64,000 bases of DNA from Aquirufa beregesia. GTDB taxonomy: Bacteria > Bacteroidota > Bacteroidia > Cytophagales > Spirosomataceae. Shown one piece after another: positions 10,189 through 20,389 of the stretch. The stretch's first letter is position 1; the number at the start of each line of letters is the position of its first letter. The DNA is taken from the NCBI RefSeq assembly GCF_011090385.1, contig NZ_SEWW01000001.1, positions 434,001-498,000 of the forward strand, written 5' to 3'. The position numbers and the translations under genes were made by a program. The notes beneath the pieces are model-generated. The model was not told where the DNA came from and did not search any database. It worked only from the letters and a program-made list of their open reading frames with translations.

Positions 10189-10638
10189 ATGTCCGAGGAT
10201 CCTTTCTTAAATCCCATTAATCCAGAAAAAGTAGCCCAAAACCCAGGGCTTTTGCCATATGCACATACAGCAGGTTCTGCTGTAATTAAGCCGGAAGATA
10301 TGGGTAAGGCAAAAGGTCGGTCGGTGAAAGCCATGCGGCAGCAGACGGATCGACAAATGAATCTGCTCTATGAACAAATGGAAGTGTTGGCTAAACAAGC
10401 TAAATTATTAGCCGAAAGAAAAGAGATTTCGGAGCGTATTTATGATGCGGCAATGGGTTTTGAACCTATTATTAGTGAAACGTATTATCTATATGAAAAG
10501 GAGAATGGAACGGATTTATTATCTTTAGTGGCTCCACATGAATGGGGGCGTTCATTTAAGTATAGTCGATTTTTAGCCAAAGTAACATTATTAGCAGACC
10601 ATACCTGGGATGTGATTTATAACCAAGAAAACGAATAA
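10189..10638 (+). CDS. DUF2452-like protein
   Basis: Small soluble protein of 149 residues with no signal peptide. It has a helical, Gln/Lys-rich centre (MRQQTDRQMNLLYEQMEVLAKQAKLLAERKEISERIYDA) and a conserved-looking C-terminus (SLVAPHEWGRSFKYSRFLAKVTLLADHTWDVIY), which resembles the uncharacterised DUF2452 family. I chose the ATG at 10189; an in-frame TTG six bases earlier would add only Met-Ser. It is separated by three bases from menB and so probably forms the first gene of that operon. Function unknown. Confidence 0.7.
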   Translation: MSEDPFLNPINPEKVAQNPGLLPYAHTAGSAVIKPEDMGKAKGRSVKAMRQQTDRQMNLLYEQMEVLAKQAKLLAERKEISERIYDAAMGFEPIISETYYLYEKENGTDLLSLVAPHEWGRSFKYSRFLAKVTLLADHTWDVIYNQENE

Positions 10639-10641
10639 ACA

Positions 10642-11466
10642 ATGACATCAAATTTTCCCTGGAAAGCGATTAAGGAGTACGAAGAAATTCTGTTTCAACA
10701 ATACAATGGAATCGCCAAAATTTCCATCAATCGTCCACACAAACATAATGCCTTTACCCCTAAAACGGTACAAGAAATGTCGGAAGCGATGGAATTAGCG
10801 AGACAAGATACGACCATTGGTGTTATCATATTAACTGGCGAAGGAGGGAAAGCATTCTGTTCAGGTGGTGACCAAAGTGTACGAGGTGATGGAGGATATG
10901 TGGGGCAAGATTTAGTTCCTCGTTTAAATGTATTGGATTTACAAAGACAAATCAGAACTATTCCAAAACCAGTAATAGCCATGGTGGCAGGCTGGGCAAT
11001 AGGAGGTGGACATGTATTACATGTAGTTTGTGATTTATCCATTGCAGCAGATAATGCTCGTTTTGGACAAACAGGACCCAACGTCGGTTCATTTGATGGA
11101 GGATTTGGAGCATCCTATTTGGCTCGTGTAGTTGGACAAAAGAAAGCAAGAGAAATTTGGTACTTATGTGATCAATATGATGCTCAAGAAGCTTTACAAA
11201 TGGGTTTAGTGAATAAAGTAGTTCCATTGGATCAATTAGAAGCGACTACTATTTCCTGGTGTGAGCGGATATTAGAAAAAAGTCCTATTGCGCTACGCAT
11301 GCTAAAATCATCCTTCAATGCCGAATTAGATGGACAAGCAGGTATTCAAGAATTAGCGGGTAATGCTACCTTATTATATTATTTATCGGATGAAGCCAAG
11401 GAAGGAAAAAATGCCTTCTTAGAAAAAAGAAAACCAGATTTCTCTAAATTTCCTAAATTCCCATAA
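10642..11466 (+). CDS. menB: 1,4-Dihydroxy-2-naphthoyl-CoA synthase
   Basis: Crotonase-fold enzyme that cyclises o-succinylbenzoyl-CoA to dihydroxynaphthoyl-CoA in menaquinone synthesis. 274 residues, standard length. Visible signatures are [12 protein letters not shown], the oxyanion-hole segment [56 protein letters not shown] (MenB-specific) and the C-terminal [18 protein letters not shown]. The [11 protein letters not shown] stretch separates MenB from ordinary enoyl-CoA hydratases. With menE nearby this supports menaquinone as a respiratory quinone. The next gene starts one base after its stop codon. Confidence 0.96.
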   Translation: MTSNFPWKAIKEYEEILFQQYNGIAKISINRPHKHNAFTPKTVQEMSEAMELARQDTTIGVIILTGEGGKAFCSGGDQSVRGDGGYVGQDLVPRLNVLDLQRQIRTIPKPVIAMVAGWAIGGGHVLHVVCDLSIAADNARFGQTGPNVGSFDGGFGASYLARVVGQKKAREIWYLCDQYDAQEALQMGLVNKVVPLDQLEATTISWCERILEKSPIALRMLKSSFNAELDGQAGIQELAGNATLLYYLSDEAKEGKNAFLEKRKPDFSKFPKFP

Positions 11467-11467
11467 T

Positions 11468-11872
11468 ATGAATCATTGGTTAGTTAAATCAGAACCTTTC
11501 AAATATTCTTGGGAAGATTTCGTTAAAGAGGGAAAGTCCGTTTGGGATGGAGTAAGAAATTACCAAGCCAGAAACAATTTGATGGCCATGAAAAAAGGCG
11601 ATTGGGTGTATTTTTATCATTCCAATGAAGGCCTAGAAGTGGTCGGATTAGCCGAAGTCAGTAAGGAGCATTATCCTGATCCTACCACGGAAGATCCTCG
11701 CTGGGTGGTTGTTGAACTGATTCCTATACGGAAATTTACGAAAACCGTTACCCTTAAACAGATGAAATTAGATGAACGTTTGAGCAATCTGGCCTTATTG
11801 AAGCAATCTAGACTTTCAGTAACACCTGTTGACAAGCCTGAATTTGATATTATCATGAGCCTAACAGAATAA
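11468..11872 (+). CDS. EVE-domain protein
   Basis: 134-residue PUA-like EVE-domain protein. It begins NHWLVKSEPFKYSWEDF and continues VWDGVRNYQARNNLMAMKKGDWVYFYHSNEG, the hallmark of this family (as in THYN1 relatives), where the domain binds modified bases in DNA or RNA. It is the standard length for the stand-alone bacterial form and is packed tightly between menB and a secreted protein. Its target base is unknown, and nothing in the neighbourhood (no methylase/restriction pair) points to a defence role. Confidence 0.9.
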   Translation: MNHWLVKSEPFKYSWEDFVKEGKSVWDGVRNYQARNNLMAMKKGDWVYFYHSNEGLEVVGLAEVSKEHYPDPTTEDPRWVVVELIPIRKFTKTVTLKQMKLDERLSNLALLKQSRLSVTPVDKPEFDIIMSLTE

Positions 11873-11876
11873 ATAT

Positions 11877-13490
11877 ATGAAACGTTTTCATCAATTCAAG
11901 CTATTTTTGGGTTGCCTTTTGGTAGCCACTTTGTTTCAAGCCAATGCCCAAATAGGGCAAAGAATTGAATTCCCAGTTGGAGGAAAGGACTTAGAATCTT
12001 TCACCATTCCTATTGGTAATCAAGGAGTTATCATTCTAAATCAATTGGGTAAGCAGGAATTTAGTATTCAAAAATTCTCGACCAATTTGGAACAAGTTTG
12101 GTACACTTCAGGGACGATTGATAATGGTCTAGATTATGTAAATCATAGTTTTGATGGCAAATCCTTAAATCTTTTGTTCAGTCGATTCAAGAGTAATTCC
12201 TATCAAATTGTACGCGTCAATGTCTCCAAAGGCAGTTTTGAAAAGTTCCAAATCTATTCAGTGGATAGAATGGAAATTTCCAATTTCAAAGCCCTTAATG
12301 AATCCTTGTTTATTGGAGGTATCGTCAATAATCAACCCGTCATTTTATTTACAAACTTGAAAGAACGTAAAACACGTATTCTTCCTGCTGTAGTAAAAGG
12401 CCAAGCAGAAATCCAATCCATGGATTTAGATTCCATCCAACAGCAGGTTAATGTGACCTTTTCGGTGGGAAATCGAGCTAAAAATTATCAGTTGATCATT
12501 AAATCTTTTGATGAAGATGGAGGGCAAATTGGACAAATTGTCATGAATCCTAATGAAGAATTTGCCATGATGAATGCCAAGTCTACCCAACTAAATGATT
12601 CTTTACAAGTAATAGTGGGCACTTATGGTCATAAAACCACTATTGGATCTTCCAAAGGACCAAGTTCACAAGGTATCTATTTCAATTCTTACTTAGATGG
12701 GGAATTGCTTCAATCAAAATTTCACAGTTTCACTAAATTTTCCAATTTCTTTAATTTTTTAACTCCTAAACAGAAAGAAAAACAAGAAAAGAAAATCAAA
12801 GACAAGGAAAGCAAAGGCGAGGACCTTCGATTGGATTATCGTTTATTAATTCACGAAATCATCAAAAAAGGCGATCATTACATTGTTGTAGCAGAAGCAT
12901 TTTATCCTGATTACAAATACAATAATTTTGGACCATATGGTTCTATGATGGGCCTAGGAGGTTTTTACTCACCATGGAGCATGATGTATAATCCTTACCG
13001 CTGGGGCTACGGATATTATGGTTTATATTCTCCCTATTCTAGCTATTATAGTCCTTGGGGTTATCGTGGATACAATTATTATGGTAACCAACAGCAGTTT
13101 GATGGTTGGGTTTATACCCATGCGGTTATTGTGGAATTGGATGAAAAAGGAGATTTACTTTGGGATCACTGCATCGACATGAAAGATCTTAAAGAGCCCA
13201 AATTGATTCAAAAAATCAAAACCTCCATCCAAGGAGATCAAATTGTACTTTCCTTTAACTTAGACAATCAAATCATTACCAAGACCATCAGAAATCAAGG
13301 GAAATCAGAAAGTGAAAGTATCCAAAACATCAGCACAGAAAATGAGGGTGATAAAATTAGAAGGAGCAGCCGTTCTGAGTTGAACTATTGGTTTGGCCCT
13401 TACTATTTAGCCAATGGGTACCAAACTATTTCGAATGAAGAAGGTCGCCGTTCCGTATATTATTTAAATAAGATAGAAATCCAGAAATAA
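11877..13490 (+). CDS. Secreted hypothetical protein with a Gly/Tyr-rich segment
   Basis: 537 residues with a clear signal peptide (MKRFHQFKLFLGCLLVATLFQANAQ). The body resembles repeated beta-strands. A Lys/Glu-rich charged stretch lies at about residues 298-320 and is followed at about 348-413 by a segment very rich in Tyr, Gly, Ser, Pro and Trp (pieces such as WGYGYYGLYSPYSSYY). After it, sequence resumes with an ordered VIVELDEKGDLLWDH. No family recognised. The low-complexity aromatic segment could be a surface-exposed flexible or adhesive loop; this is inference. It follows the EVE gene by four bases and precedes the methyltransferase gene by two. Confidence 0.75.
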   Translation: MKRFHQFKLFLGCLLVATLFQANAQIGQRIEFPVGGKDLESFTIPIGNQGVIILNQLGKQEFSIQKFSTNLEQVWYTSGTIDNGLDYVNHSFDGKSLNLLFSRFKSNSYQIVRVNVSKGSFEKFQIYSVDRMEISNFKALNESLFIGGIVNNQPVILFTNLKERKTRILPAVVKGQAEIQSMDLDSIQQQVNVTFSVGNRAKNYQLIIKSFDEDGGQIGQIVMNPNEEFAMMNAKSTQLNDSLQVIVGTYGHKTTIGSSKGPSSQGIYFNSYLDGELLQSKFHSFTKFSNFFNFLTPKQKEKQEKKIKDKESKGEDLRLDYRLLIHEIIKKGDHYIVVAEAFYPDYKYNNFGPYGSMMGLGGFYSPWSMMYNPYRWGYGYYGLYSPYSSYYSPWGYRGYNYYGNQQQFDGWVYTHAVIVELDEKGDLLWDHCIDMKDLKEPKLIQKIKTSIQGDQIVLSFNLDNQIITKTIRNQGKSESESIQNISTENEGDKIRRSSRSELNYWFGPYYLANGYQTISNEEGRRSVYYLNKIEIQK

Positions 13491-13492
13491 TT

Positions 13493-14398
13493 TTGAAGCA
13501 GTCCACATCCATTGCCATTGAAACACCTCAATTTTGGGGAGATAATTATCAGTTAATCGACTCAGGTGGATTTGAAAAGCTGGAAAAATTTGGAGAATTC
13601 ACAGTCAGAAGACCTGAACCGCAGGCTATTTGGGCTAAATCTCTATCCGAGCAAGAATGGCAAAAACTGAGTCATGCGCATTTTAAAAAAGAAAAAGGAA
13701 GCCAAGAGCGTGGACAGTGGGAAGTGAAAGGCAAAGTTCCTGACAAATGGTTTATGCCATACCAATCAGAACGATTAAACCTATCATTCAAAATTTCGCT
13801 TTCCTCTTTTAAACATGTGGGATTATTTCCAGAGCAAGCATCCAATTGGGAGTTTTTAGCTGCCAAAATACCTTTGTTTCAAAGACCTAGTCCCAAATTT
13901 TTAAACTTGTTTGCTTATACTGGGGGAGCTAGTTTAGTTTGTCGACAAATGGGAGCGGAAGTGACCCATGTAGATTCTGTCAAGCCTGTGTTATCTTGGG
14001 CTAGAGAAAATATGGAAGTCTCAAAACTAGACGGAATCCGATGGATGGCGGAAGATGCCTTGAAATTTGTTAAAAGAGAAGCTAGGAGAGGTAATTTTTA
14101 TCAAGGAATACTCTTAGATCCACCTGCCTATGGAAGGGGGCCTGATGGGGAAAAATGGGTCTTAGAAGAACAAATTGAAGATTTATTGCTTTCTGTCAAA
14201 GAAATATTAGACCCTGAAGAACATCTATTGTTGAGTAATGTGTATTCCTTAGGATTCTCCACTTTAGTGGTAGAAAATCTCATGAATGGCATATTTGACG
14301 TACCTTCTTCGGCAGAATCGGGAGAGCTCTATTTAAACGACAATAGCGACAAAAAACTACCTTTAGGAGTCTTTCATCGCTATTACCATCGCTTATAA
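13493..14398 (+). CDS. Class I SAM-dependent methyltransferase (RlmI-like)
   Basis: 301 residues. A SAM-binding Rossmann fold is visible: FLNLFAYTGGASLVCRQMGAEVTHVDSVKPVLSWARENM, then AEDALKFVKREARRGNFYQGILLDPPAYGRGPDGEKW, where DPPAYGRGP is the catalytic-loop motif seen in RlmI/RlmK-type 23S rRNA methyltransferases. There is no N-terminal PUA domain, so the exact RNA target is open. No ATG precedes the conserved region: the reading frame opens with TTG two bases after the previous stop and the next Met comes too late, so I infer a TTG start and translational coupling. Convergent with folD. Confidence 0.82.
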   Translation: MKQSTSIAIETPQFWGDNYQLIDSGGFEKLEKFGEFTVRRPEPQAIWAKSLSEQEWQKLSHAHFKKEKGSQERGQWEVKGKVPDKWFMPYQSERLNLSFKISLSSFKHVGLFPEQASNWEFLAAKIPLFQRPSPKFLNLFAYTGGASLVCRQMGAEVTHVDSVKPVLSWARENMEVSKLDGIRWMAEDALKFVKREARRGNFYQGILLDPPAYGRGPDGEKWVLEEQIEDLLLSVKEILDPEEHLLLSNVYSLGFSTLVVENLMNGIFDVPSSAESGELYLNDNSDKKLPLGVFHRYYHRL

Positions 14399-14404
14399 GT
14401 ACCT

Positions 14405-15295
14405 CTAGTTTTTAGGATAAATTGTTCCTTTGGCCGCTAGTAAGGTGTTTTTCATTAATGATACAATCGTCATTGGACCCACACCTTTAGGTACTGGAGT
14501 AATGTATGAACATTTAGGTGCTACATCGGCAAAATCCACATCACCTTTCAATGCAAAGCCTGATTTTTTGCTGGCATCCTCTACACGGGTTAAACCAACA
14601 TCAATCACCACCGCACCTTCTTTGATGTATGCAGCTTTAATGAACTCGGGTTTACCTAATGCAGCAATGACTATGTCACCTTGGGCGCAAATTTCTTCCA
14701 AATTTGGCGTTCTTGAATGTGTTAAGGTTACTGTACAGTTTCCTTGAGGATGGTTTCTTTGCATCAAAATGGACATAGGTAAACCAACAATCTGGCTACG
14801 ACCCACAACCACACAATGCTTTCCTGCTGTTTGAATATGGTAATAAGCCAATAAATCCAATACGCCTTGGGGTGTTGCTGAGATATAGGCAGGTAAGCCT
14901 TTGGCCATTCTACCTATGTTAATGGGATGAAATCCATCGACATCCTTGGAAGGAAGAATGGTTTCCATCACTTTATCTGGATTTATATGATCTGGTAAAG
15001 GTAATTGAACAATCAAACCATCCATATCTGGATTATCATTAACTCCTTGAACAGCTGCCAATAATTCAGCTTCCGTGATAGTAGGTTCAAAACGCAGGAG
15101 AGTGGAAGTGAAACCTAATTCTTCACAAGATTTAACTTTATTAGCCACATAAGTTTCAGATGCTCCATTATTTCCAACTAAAATGGCCACTAAATGTGGA
15201 GCTCTTTGACCAGCTGATACTAAATCCTGAACTTCTTTGGCAATCGAGGCCTTCATTGTTTCAGAAACAAATTTGCCATCAATAATCTGACTCAT
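14405..15295 (-). CDS. folD: Methylenetetrahydrofolate dehydrogenase / cyclohydrolase
   Basis: Bifunctional one-carbon enzyme interconverting 5,10-methylene- and 10-formyl-tetrahydrofolate. The 296-residue protein has the FolD signatures: [16 protein letters not shown] with the catalytic Lys, [27 protein letters not shown], the Rossmann [11 protein letters not shown] and [10 protein letters not shown] near the C-terminus. Full length with all key residues present. It ends six bases from the convergent methyltransferase gene and lies 22 bases downstream of topA on the same strand. Confidence 0.97.
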   Translation of the reverse strand: MSQIIDGKFVSETMKASIAKEVQDLVSAGQRAPHLVAILVGNNGASETYVANKVKSCEELGFTSTLLRFEPTITEAELLAAVQGVNDNPDMDGLIVQLPLPDHINPDKVMETILPSKDVDGFHPINIGRMAKGLPAYISATPQGVLDLLAYYHIQTAGKHCVVVGRSQIVGLPMSILMQRNHPQGNCTVTLTHSRTPNLEEICAQGDIVIAALGKPEFIKAAYIKEGAVVIDVGLTRVEDASKKSGFALKGDVDFADVAPKCSYITPVPKGVGPMTIVSLMKNTLLAAKGTIYPKN

Positions 15296-15317
15296 ACCCT
15301 ATAATTAATTGTTTATA

Positions 15318-17807
15318 TTACTTTTTTCTTCCCCTTTTAGGAGCTGGTGCTTGTTCGCCTAACTCTAAACATTGTTCTAAAGTTAGTTCTGCAGGATTCT
15401 GATCCTTAGGAATCTTCACATTACGTTTTCCAATCTGAATGTAAGGACCATACATGCCATTGACAATCTTCACTTGGTCGTTTTCAGCAAATTCCTTGAT
15501 AAATTTATTAGCTTCTAAATTTCGCTTAGCTAATATGATTTCAATAGCTCTTTCAGAACTTAATGTAGCTAAATTGTCTGTTTTACCTAAGGAGTAATAT
15601 TTCCCAGCATGCTTAACATAAGGTCCAAAACGACCTTTCCCCGTGGAAATTAATTCATTTTCAAAAGTTCCTAAACTTTCTGCCTCGGCTACTTTCTGAG
15701 CTGATTCTAAAACACGCATAGCTCCTGCCAAATCCAAGGTAAAAGGGTCTTCTGTCTCTGGCAAACTAGTGAATTTACCATCATATTTAATGTATGGCCC
15801 TAATTTTCCTGCACCAATAACCAATGGTTTATCTTCATGTATACCCACTTCACGTGGTAATTTTGGACGTTCTAATAATGCAATAGCCTCTTCTAATGTT
15901 AAATTTGAAATGGATTGATCTTTAGAAAGATTAGCAAAAACGGGTTTATCTTCTTCTCCGGACTCCCCTAATTGAACAAAAGGACCAAACTTGCCTAGAC
16001 GAACGGATATTTTCTTTCCTGAAGCAGGATCTACTCCTAATTCTCTTCCACCACCCACAGAACTACGAGAAATAGACTTACTATCTTCAATGGTTTGGTG
16101 AAAAGAACCATAAAAATTCTTCATCAATTGAGTCCAAGCTAATTTGCCCTTCGCCACATTGTCAAACTCATCTTCCATTTCAGCAGTGAAAGTATAATCC
16201 ACTACTTCTTCAAAATTCTCTACCAAAAAGTCCGTTACCAAAGTCCCAATATGTGTCGGGAATAATTTTGCTTTCTCCGTTCCAACAATCTCTGTATTCT
16301 TTTGACCAACAATCTCATCATCCTTTAATATCCAGGTTTGAAACTCTCGCTCTTTTCCTGCCCGATCTTCTTTCACAACATAAGCACGCTTAATGATCGT
16401 CGAAATAGTAGGAGCATAGGTAGAAGGTCTACCAATTCCTTTTTCTTCCAAAGCTTTTACCAAACTAGCCTCTGTATAACGAGCTGCAGGTCTAGAAAAA
16501 CGCTCCTGAGCCTTTAATTCAGTCAAATCAAGTACTTGACCTATGGATAAAGGAGGCAACATATCTTTGTTTTCATCCTCCTCTTCTTCATCTTTTCCTT
16601 CAAGATATGCCTTTAAGAAACCCTCAAAAGTAACCACTTCACCTTGAGCGATCAACAATTCCGAAGTGCTGGAAATCTGAATTTGCGCTGTAGTACGTTC
16701 AATCACAGCCTCAGACATTTGAGACGCAATGGCACGTTTCCAAATCAACTCATATAAACGTTTTTCACGCGCATCACCTGATATAGAATTGACTTCAAAA
16801 TCAGTAGGACGAATGGCTTCGTGAGCCTCTTGTGCACTTTCGCTCTTGGTTTTAAACTGGCGAGCATGATGAAATTTAGCTCCATAAGCTGCTTCAATAG
16901 CCGCCTTAGCCTTATCTCTAGCTTCCTGAGATAACATGGTTGAGTCAGTACGCATGTAGGATATCCGTCCTGATTCATATAATTTTTGAGCAATTTGCAT
17001 GGTAGTAGCTACCGCATAACCCAATTTTCTGGATGCTTCTTGCTGCAATGTAGAGGTCGTAAATGGAGGTGCAGGTGATTTTTTAGCAGGTTTAGTTTCT
17101 AAATTTTTAATGCTAAAATTGGCTCCAACACACTTCTTTAAGAAGGTTACAGCCTCTTCTTCGGTTGCAAAATTCTTGGGTAATTCCGCTTTTAATACTT
17201 TTTTACCAGGTAAATTGAATAAGGCGGAAATTTTGTAGGTTCCAACGCTTTCGTGTTTTTCAATTTCTTTTTCCCTTTCAACAATCAAGCGAACAGCTAC
17301 GGATTGTACGCGTCCTGCAGATAGTCCTTTTTGCACTTTTGACCAAAGAACAGGAGATAATTCAAATCCGATTAAACGATCCATGATTCGACGAGCCTGT
17401 TGAGCATTCACCAAATCCATATCAATTTTACGTGGAGTCAAAATGGCATTTTGAATAGCCGATTTCGTGATTTCTCTAAAAACAATCCTTTTGGTATCGT
17501 CTTTTAAACCTAAAGCTTCTTTTAAATGCCAAGAAATGGATTCTCCCTCACGGTCGTCGTCAGTCGCTAACCAAACTTCTTCAGAAGATTTAGCTAAACT
17601 TTTCAATTCCGAAATCACCTTGGTTTTATCCGGTGAAATCACATACGTTGGCGTAAAATCATGTTCTATATCAATCGCCTTATCGCCCTTGACAGGAAGA
17701 TCCCTCACGTGACCAAACGAAGATTTCACCACAAAATCTTTACCCAAATACCCTTCGATGGTTTTAGCTTTTGCAGGCGACTCCACGATGACCAAATTTT
17801 TTGCCAT
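15318..17807 (-). CDS. topA: DNA topoisomerase I (type IA)
   Basis: Relaxes negative supercoils through a 5'-phosphotyrosyl intermediate. In 829 residues it shows the TOPRIM start (NLVIVESPAKAKTIEGYLG), the acidic TOPRIM motif WLATDDDREGESISWHL, ARRIMDRLIGFELSP, SAGRVQS, and the active-site Tyr in ISYMRTDST. The C-terminus lacks zinc-finger Cys pairs and instead has several GPxVxx-type repeats (GPFVQLGE, GPYIKYDGK, GPYVKHAGK, GPYIQIGKR), the common non-zinc form. A TATATTTG box 38-45 bases upstream of the start matches the Bacteroidota -7 consensus. Confidence 0.98.
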   Translation of the reverse strand: MAKNLVIVESPAKAKTIEGYLGKDFVVKSSFGHVRDLPVKGDKAIDIEHDFTPTYVISPDKTKVISELKSLAKSSEEVWLATDDDREGESISWHLKEALGLKDDTKRIVFREITKSAIQNAILTPRKIDMDLVNAQQARRIMDRLIGFELSPVLWSKVQKGLSAGRVQSVAVRLIVEREKEIEKHESVGTYKISALFNLPGKKVLKAELPKNFATEEEAVTFLKKCVGANFSIKNLETKPAKKSPAPPFTTSTLQQEASRKLGYAVATTMQIAQKLYESGRISYMRTDSTMLSQEARDKAKAAIEAAYGAKFHHARQFKTKSESAQEAHEAIRPTDFEVNSISGDAREKRLYELIWKRAIASQMSEAVIERTTAQIQISSTSELLIAQGEVVTFEGFLKAYLEGKDEEEEDENKDMLPPLSIGQVLDLTELKAQERFSRPAARYTEASLVKALEEKGIGRPSTYAPTISTIIKRAYVVKEDRAGKEREFQTWILKDDEIVGQKNTEIVGTEKAKLFPTHIGTLVTDFLVENFEEVVDYTFTAEMEDEFDNVAKGKLAWTQLMKNFYGSFHQTIEDSKSISRSSVGGGRELGVDPASGKKISVRLGKFGPFVQLGESGEEDKPVFANLSKDQSISNLTLEEAIALLERPKLPREVGIHEDKPLVIGAGKLGPYIKYDGKFTSLPETEDPFTLDLAGAMRVLESAQKVAEAESLGTFENELISTGKGRFGPYVKHAGKYYSLGKTDNLATLSSERAIEIILAKRNLEANKFIKEFAENDQVKIVNGMYGPYIQIGKRNVKIPKDQNPAELTLEQCLELGEQAPAPKRGRKK

Positions 17808-17844
17808 TCTATTAAATTGAATAATGTAAACTAAAAAATGACCT

Positions 17845-17852
17845 CAAATATA
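17845..17852 (-). promoter_or_regulatory. Candidate -7 promoter element for topA
   Basis: Reads TATATTTG on the minus strand, an exact match to the Bacteroidota -7 consensus TAnnTTTG, and would give a leader of roughly 30 nt before the topA ATG. No TTG is present at the ideal 19-base distance upstream, so this rests on one element only. Confidence 0.35.
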
Positions 17853-17915
17853 CTTGCTTAAAATGAATTTCTAGCGAATGATACAGAAGCATTGAAAAAA
17901 AATCTATTTGTTCAA

Positions 17916-20219
17916 TTAATCCGGGAGATTCCCTATCCGAATTCTTGAATTGAGATTTAAGCGTAATCCAACATAATTAAATTGGCCATTGATAAAGCTA
18001 GCAATAGCCTCTAAACGAAATATTTTTAATAGACCATCCAATCCATAACCGACTTCTGAATATAAAAGTTTTTGATTTTTAATGTAAACGGTATTAGCTA
18101 TCAATAATTCTTTCACATAGGATTTTTTCATTCCTAATATGGGTTTCAACCACAAGTTTGAGAATTGAAACAAGGATAATCCTTCAATATAAGTACCTGC
18201 TGTGCTGTAGGCATAATGGTTTACATTCAGACGCTGATTAGCTCCTGAAGTGAAATTTTGGTAGTAACCAACCAAACGATGAGAAGCTAACATTTCGCCG
18301 GCCTGTACCAAGTTCATGGTTCCGTTATAATGCTTAAAATCAATAAAATAACTAGGGGCATCGCCGATGAATGTACCGGCATTGATGATAAAGCCTGTTT
18401 TTATCCAAGGAGAAAGTGCCATATTTTGTAAATAAGAAAGCTCTATCATGTTAAATTGGGCACTAGATTCAGCCACACCTTTCCATCCTGCTCGGTATTT
18501 AAATAAAATGAGAGGTGAGGATCCCCATTCACTTTCACGAATATGGTTGCGGTAATATTGGGTTAAAAAGGGTCTAAATCCTACCGTTAATTGACTGATA
18601 AAAGCTTGGTGTGTCTGAAACCCATCTTGAGTATATTCCTCATTTTGAGGATTATTAGACGTGAATTTCCGATTCAGGTAATTGAACCAATAGTAATCCG
18701 TAGTATTATCCATCTGACTTCTCCTAGACCATTCAAGACTACTTTTGAGGAAGAACTTAGAGGAAAAACGCTTGATTAAAGCCAAATTCCAAAATTCCTT
18801 CCGATAGATTTTCATTTGATTATTTTTCAACAAAAGTGTTGAAAGGGAGTTCATCTCAGGAGAAATGGAATTATCGGGATTCAATTGTTGAACAAAATCT
18901 CCTTGGGCTAAAGAAATATCAAAGGAATCCGTTTTATATCTCAATTTCACATAACCTGTATTTCTATTCAACCCAAACGACCGTCTACCCAAAAATTCTG
19001 CCTCTAGAAAACGATACCTTGCCCAGCGTTTTCTAAATACTAAACCAGCATTAGCCACAAATCCTTCCACCGTATTAAAGTTGGAATCAAATACAGGTGA
19101 TTTATAATAAATTTCAAATGGATAAAAATCCTTTTGACGGGGGCCATAGTAAAACGACTTGGAAAAAAGCAATTGATTCAATGAAAATGGGCTTTTTCGT
19201 AAAGTATCAATAGACGCCTCCAACAAATTGGAAGTCATGGAACCTTGAAAAAAATGATCTTCTTGCGTATTGTGCTTGATTTCTTCACGCTGGACATAGC
19301 GCACAGAATCCATGGTAATCAGACCACTTTGAGGGCGCGACTTCCATTTTCTCAACAATGACTGATGAAAATTACCCAATAATTGGGTGGCAAATACTTC
19401 ATCAAACCCAATTTCAGCAATATTTAATCGCTCTTGAGATTGATTGGGAATGTGAAACCCCGGTTCTGCTTTCCAACTCTGAGGAGTCTGTTGCACTTCT
19501 TCTTGTAATATGAATTCCCCGTAATTACCCATGAGTCCACCTGCCAAGGTAAAATAAGCCGATTTAGGTAACCAGGCTTGATTAACCCATTGATGTTGTA
19601 AATCCATATGATACAGTAAAGCATCGGATTCAACTTGAGCTTCCCATCGAATAATCCACCCAGTATTACTTAATGTTAATTTACCTGTAAACAAACGATC
19701 CCCAGTGGAGCTTGGTCGAACTTCAAATTGAAAGCCCTTTTGTCCACTAACTAAGGTGTCACCCTTGTATACATATGAATAATACTCTCGCCCTTGATAG
19801 TTGAGCGGGGAAACACAGTTCGTACCAATGAAATCTTGATAAAAATCGGGCCAGAAAAATAGGGTAGGCCTAGGGTATTTTTTTTGAAAGCCTTTTACAT
19901 CAATGATTTCATGAATCATTTGATTCAAACTTTTCACATAAACTTTAACATGAGTTTGATTTCCATACCATTGGCCTTCCTGTATCCCTTCGTTTTTTTT
20001 CAATCGATTTTTGGCTAAGCCAATAACCTGATTAAAACGGCCTTTTTCTTTGGTAATAACTTCAGCAGAAAAATGTCCCATCAATGCACTGTGTTGTGGC
20101 GCCAATTCCAAGGCTCTCGTGATTAAGGTATCCATAGAATTGCTTTTTTGACCGAAGGCAAAAAAGCTTCCAGAAAAAACCAGAAGAAAACAAAAAGAAG
20201 AAATCCGCTTAAATCTCAA
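17916..20219 (-). CDS. DUF5686-family outer-membrane barrel protein, short form
   Basis: 767 residues, with a signal peptide (KRISSFCFLLVFSGSFFAFGQ). The central part (IGTNCVSPLNYQGREYYSYVYKGDT, FTGKLTLSNTGWIIRWEAQ) and the long beta-rich C-terminal half resemble the DUF5686 family of Bacteroidota, but the N-terminal carboxypeptidase-regulatory-like domain present in the paralogue at 27328 is missing. The frame opens with TTG at the complement of 20217-20219; the first ATG would remove the signal peptide, so a TTG start is inferred. Probably an outer-membrane protein of unknown substrate. Divergent from aconitase across a 170-base gap. Confidence 0.7.
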   Translation of the reverse strand: MRFKRISSFCFLLVFSGSFFAFGQKSNSMDTLITRALELAPQHSALMGHFSAEVITKEKGRFNQVIGLAKNRLKKNEGIQEGQWYGNQTHVKVYVKSLNQMIHEIIDVKGFQKKYPRPTLFFWPDFYQDFIGTNCVSPLNYQGREYYSYVYKGDTLVSGQKGFQFEVRPSSTGDRLFTGKLTLSNTGWIIRWEAQVESDALLYHMDLQHQWVNQAWLPKSAYFTLAGGLMGNYGEFILQEEVQQTPQSWKAEPGFHIPNQSQERLNIAEIGFDEVFATQLLGNFHQSLLRKWKSRPQSGLITMDSVRYVQREEIKHNTQEDHFFQGSMTSNLLEASIDTLRKSPFSLNQLLFSKSFYYGPRQKDFYPFEIYYKSPVFDSNFNTVEGFVANAGLVFRKRWARYRFLEAEFLGRRSFGLNRNTGYVKLRYKTDSFDISLAQGDFVQQLNPDNSISPEMNSLSTLLLKNNQMKIYRKEFWNLALIKRFSSKFFLKSSLEWSRRSQMDNTTDYYWFNYLNRKFTSNNPQNEEYTQDGFQTHQAFISQLTVGFRPFLTQYYRNHIRESEWGSSPLILFKYRAGWKGVAESSAQFNMIELSYLQNMALSPWIKTGFIINAGTFIGDAPSYFIDFKHYNGTMNLVQAGEMLASHRLVGYYQNFTSGANQRLNVNHYAYSTAGTYIEGLSLFQFSNLWLKPILGMKKSYVKELLIANTVYIKNQKLLYSEVGYGLDGLLKIFRLEAIASFINGQFNYVGLRLNLNSRIRIGNLPD

Positions 20220-20389
20220 ATTGGGCTTAACAATGGTTTTAACAAGGAGAAATTAATCGATAAAAAGTAAATTCAAATGTAAAATTCACAAAAAACTGCT
20301 GCAAAGGAAATGATATTTACAAAAAGTGGCAAAAAGGTGGCGGTAATCTATTAATTTTATGAACAATTTATTAAAACCAACATTGACTC

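Noticed and set aside
13672-13866. Open frames antisense to larger genes (for example 13672-13866, 33390-33875, 46095-46667)
   Set aside because: They lie wholly inside well-supported genes on the other strand and show no family signature or independent start context.
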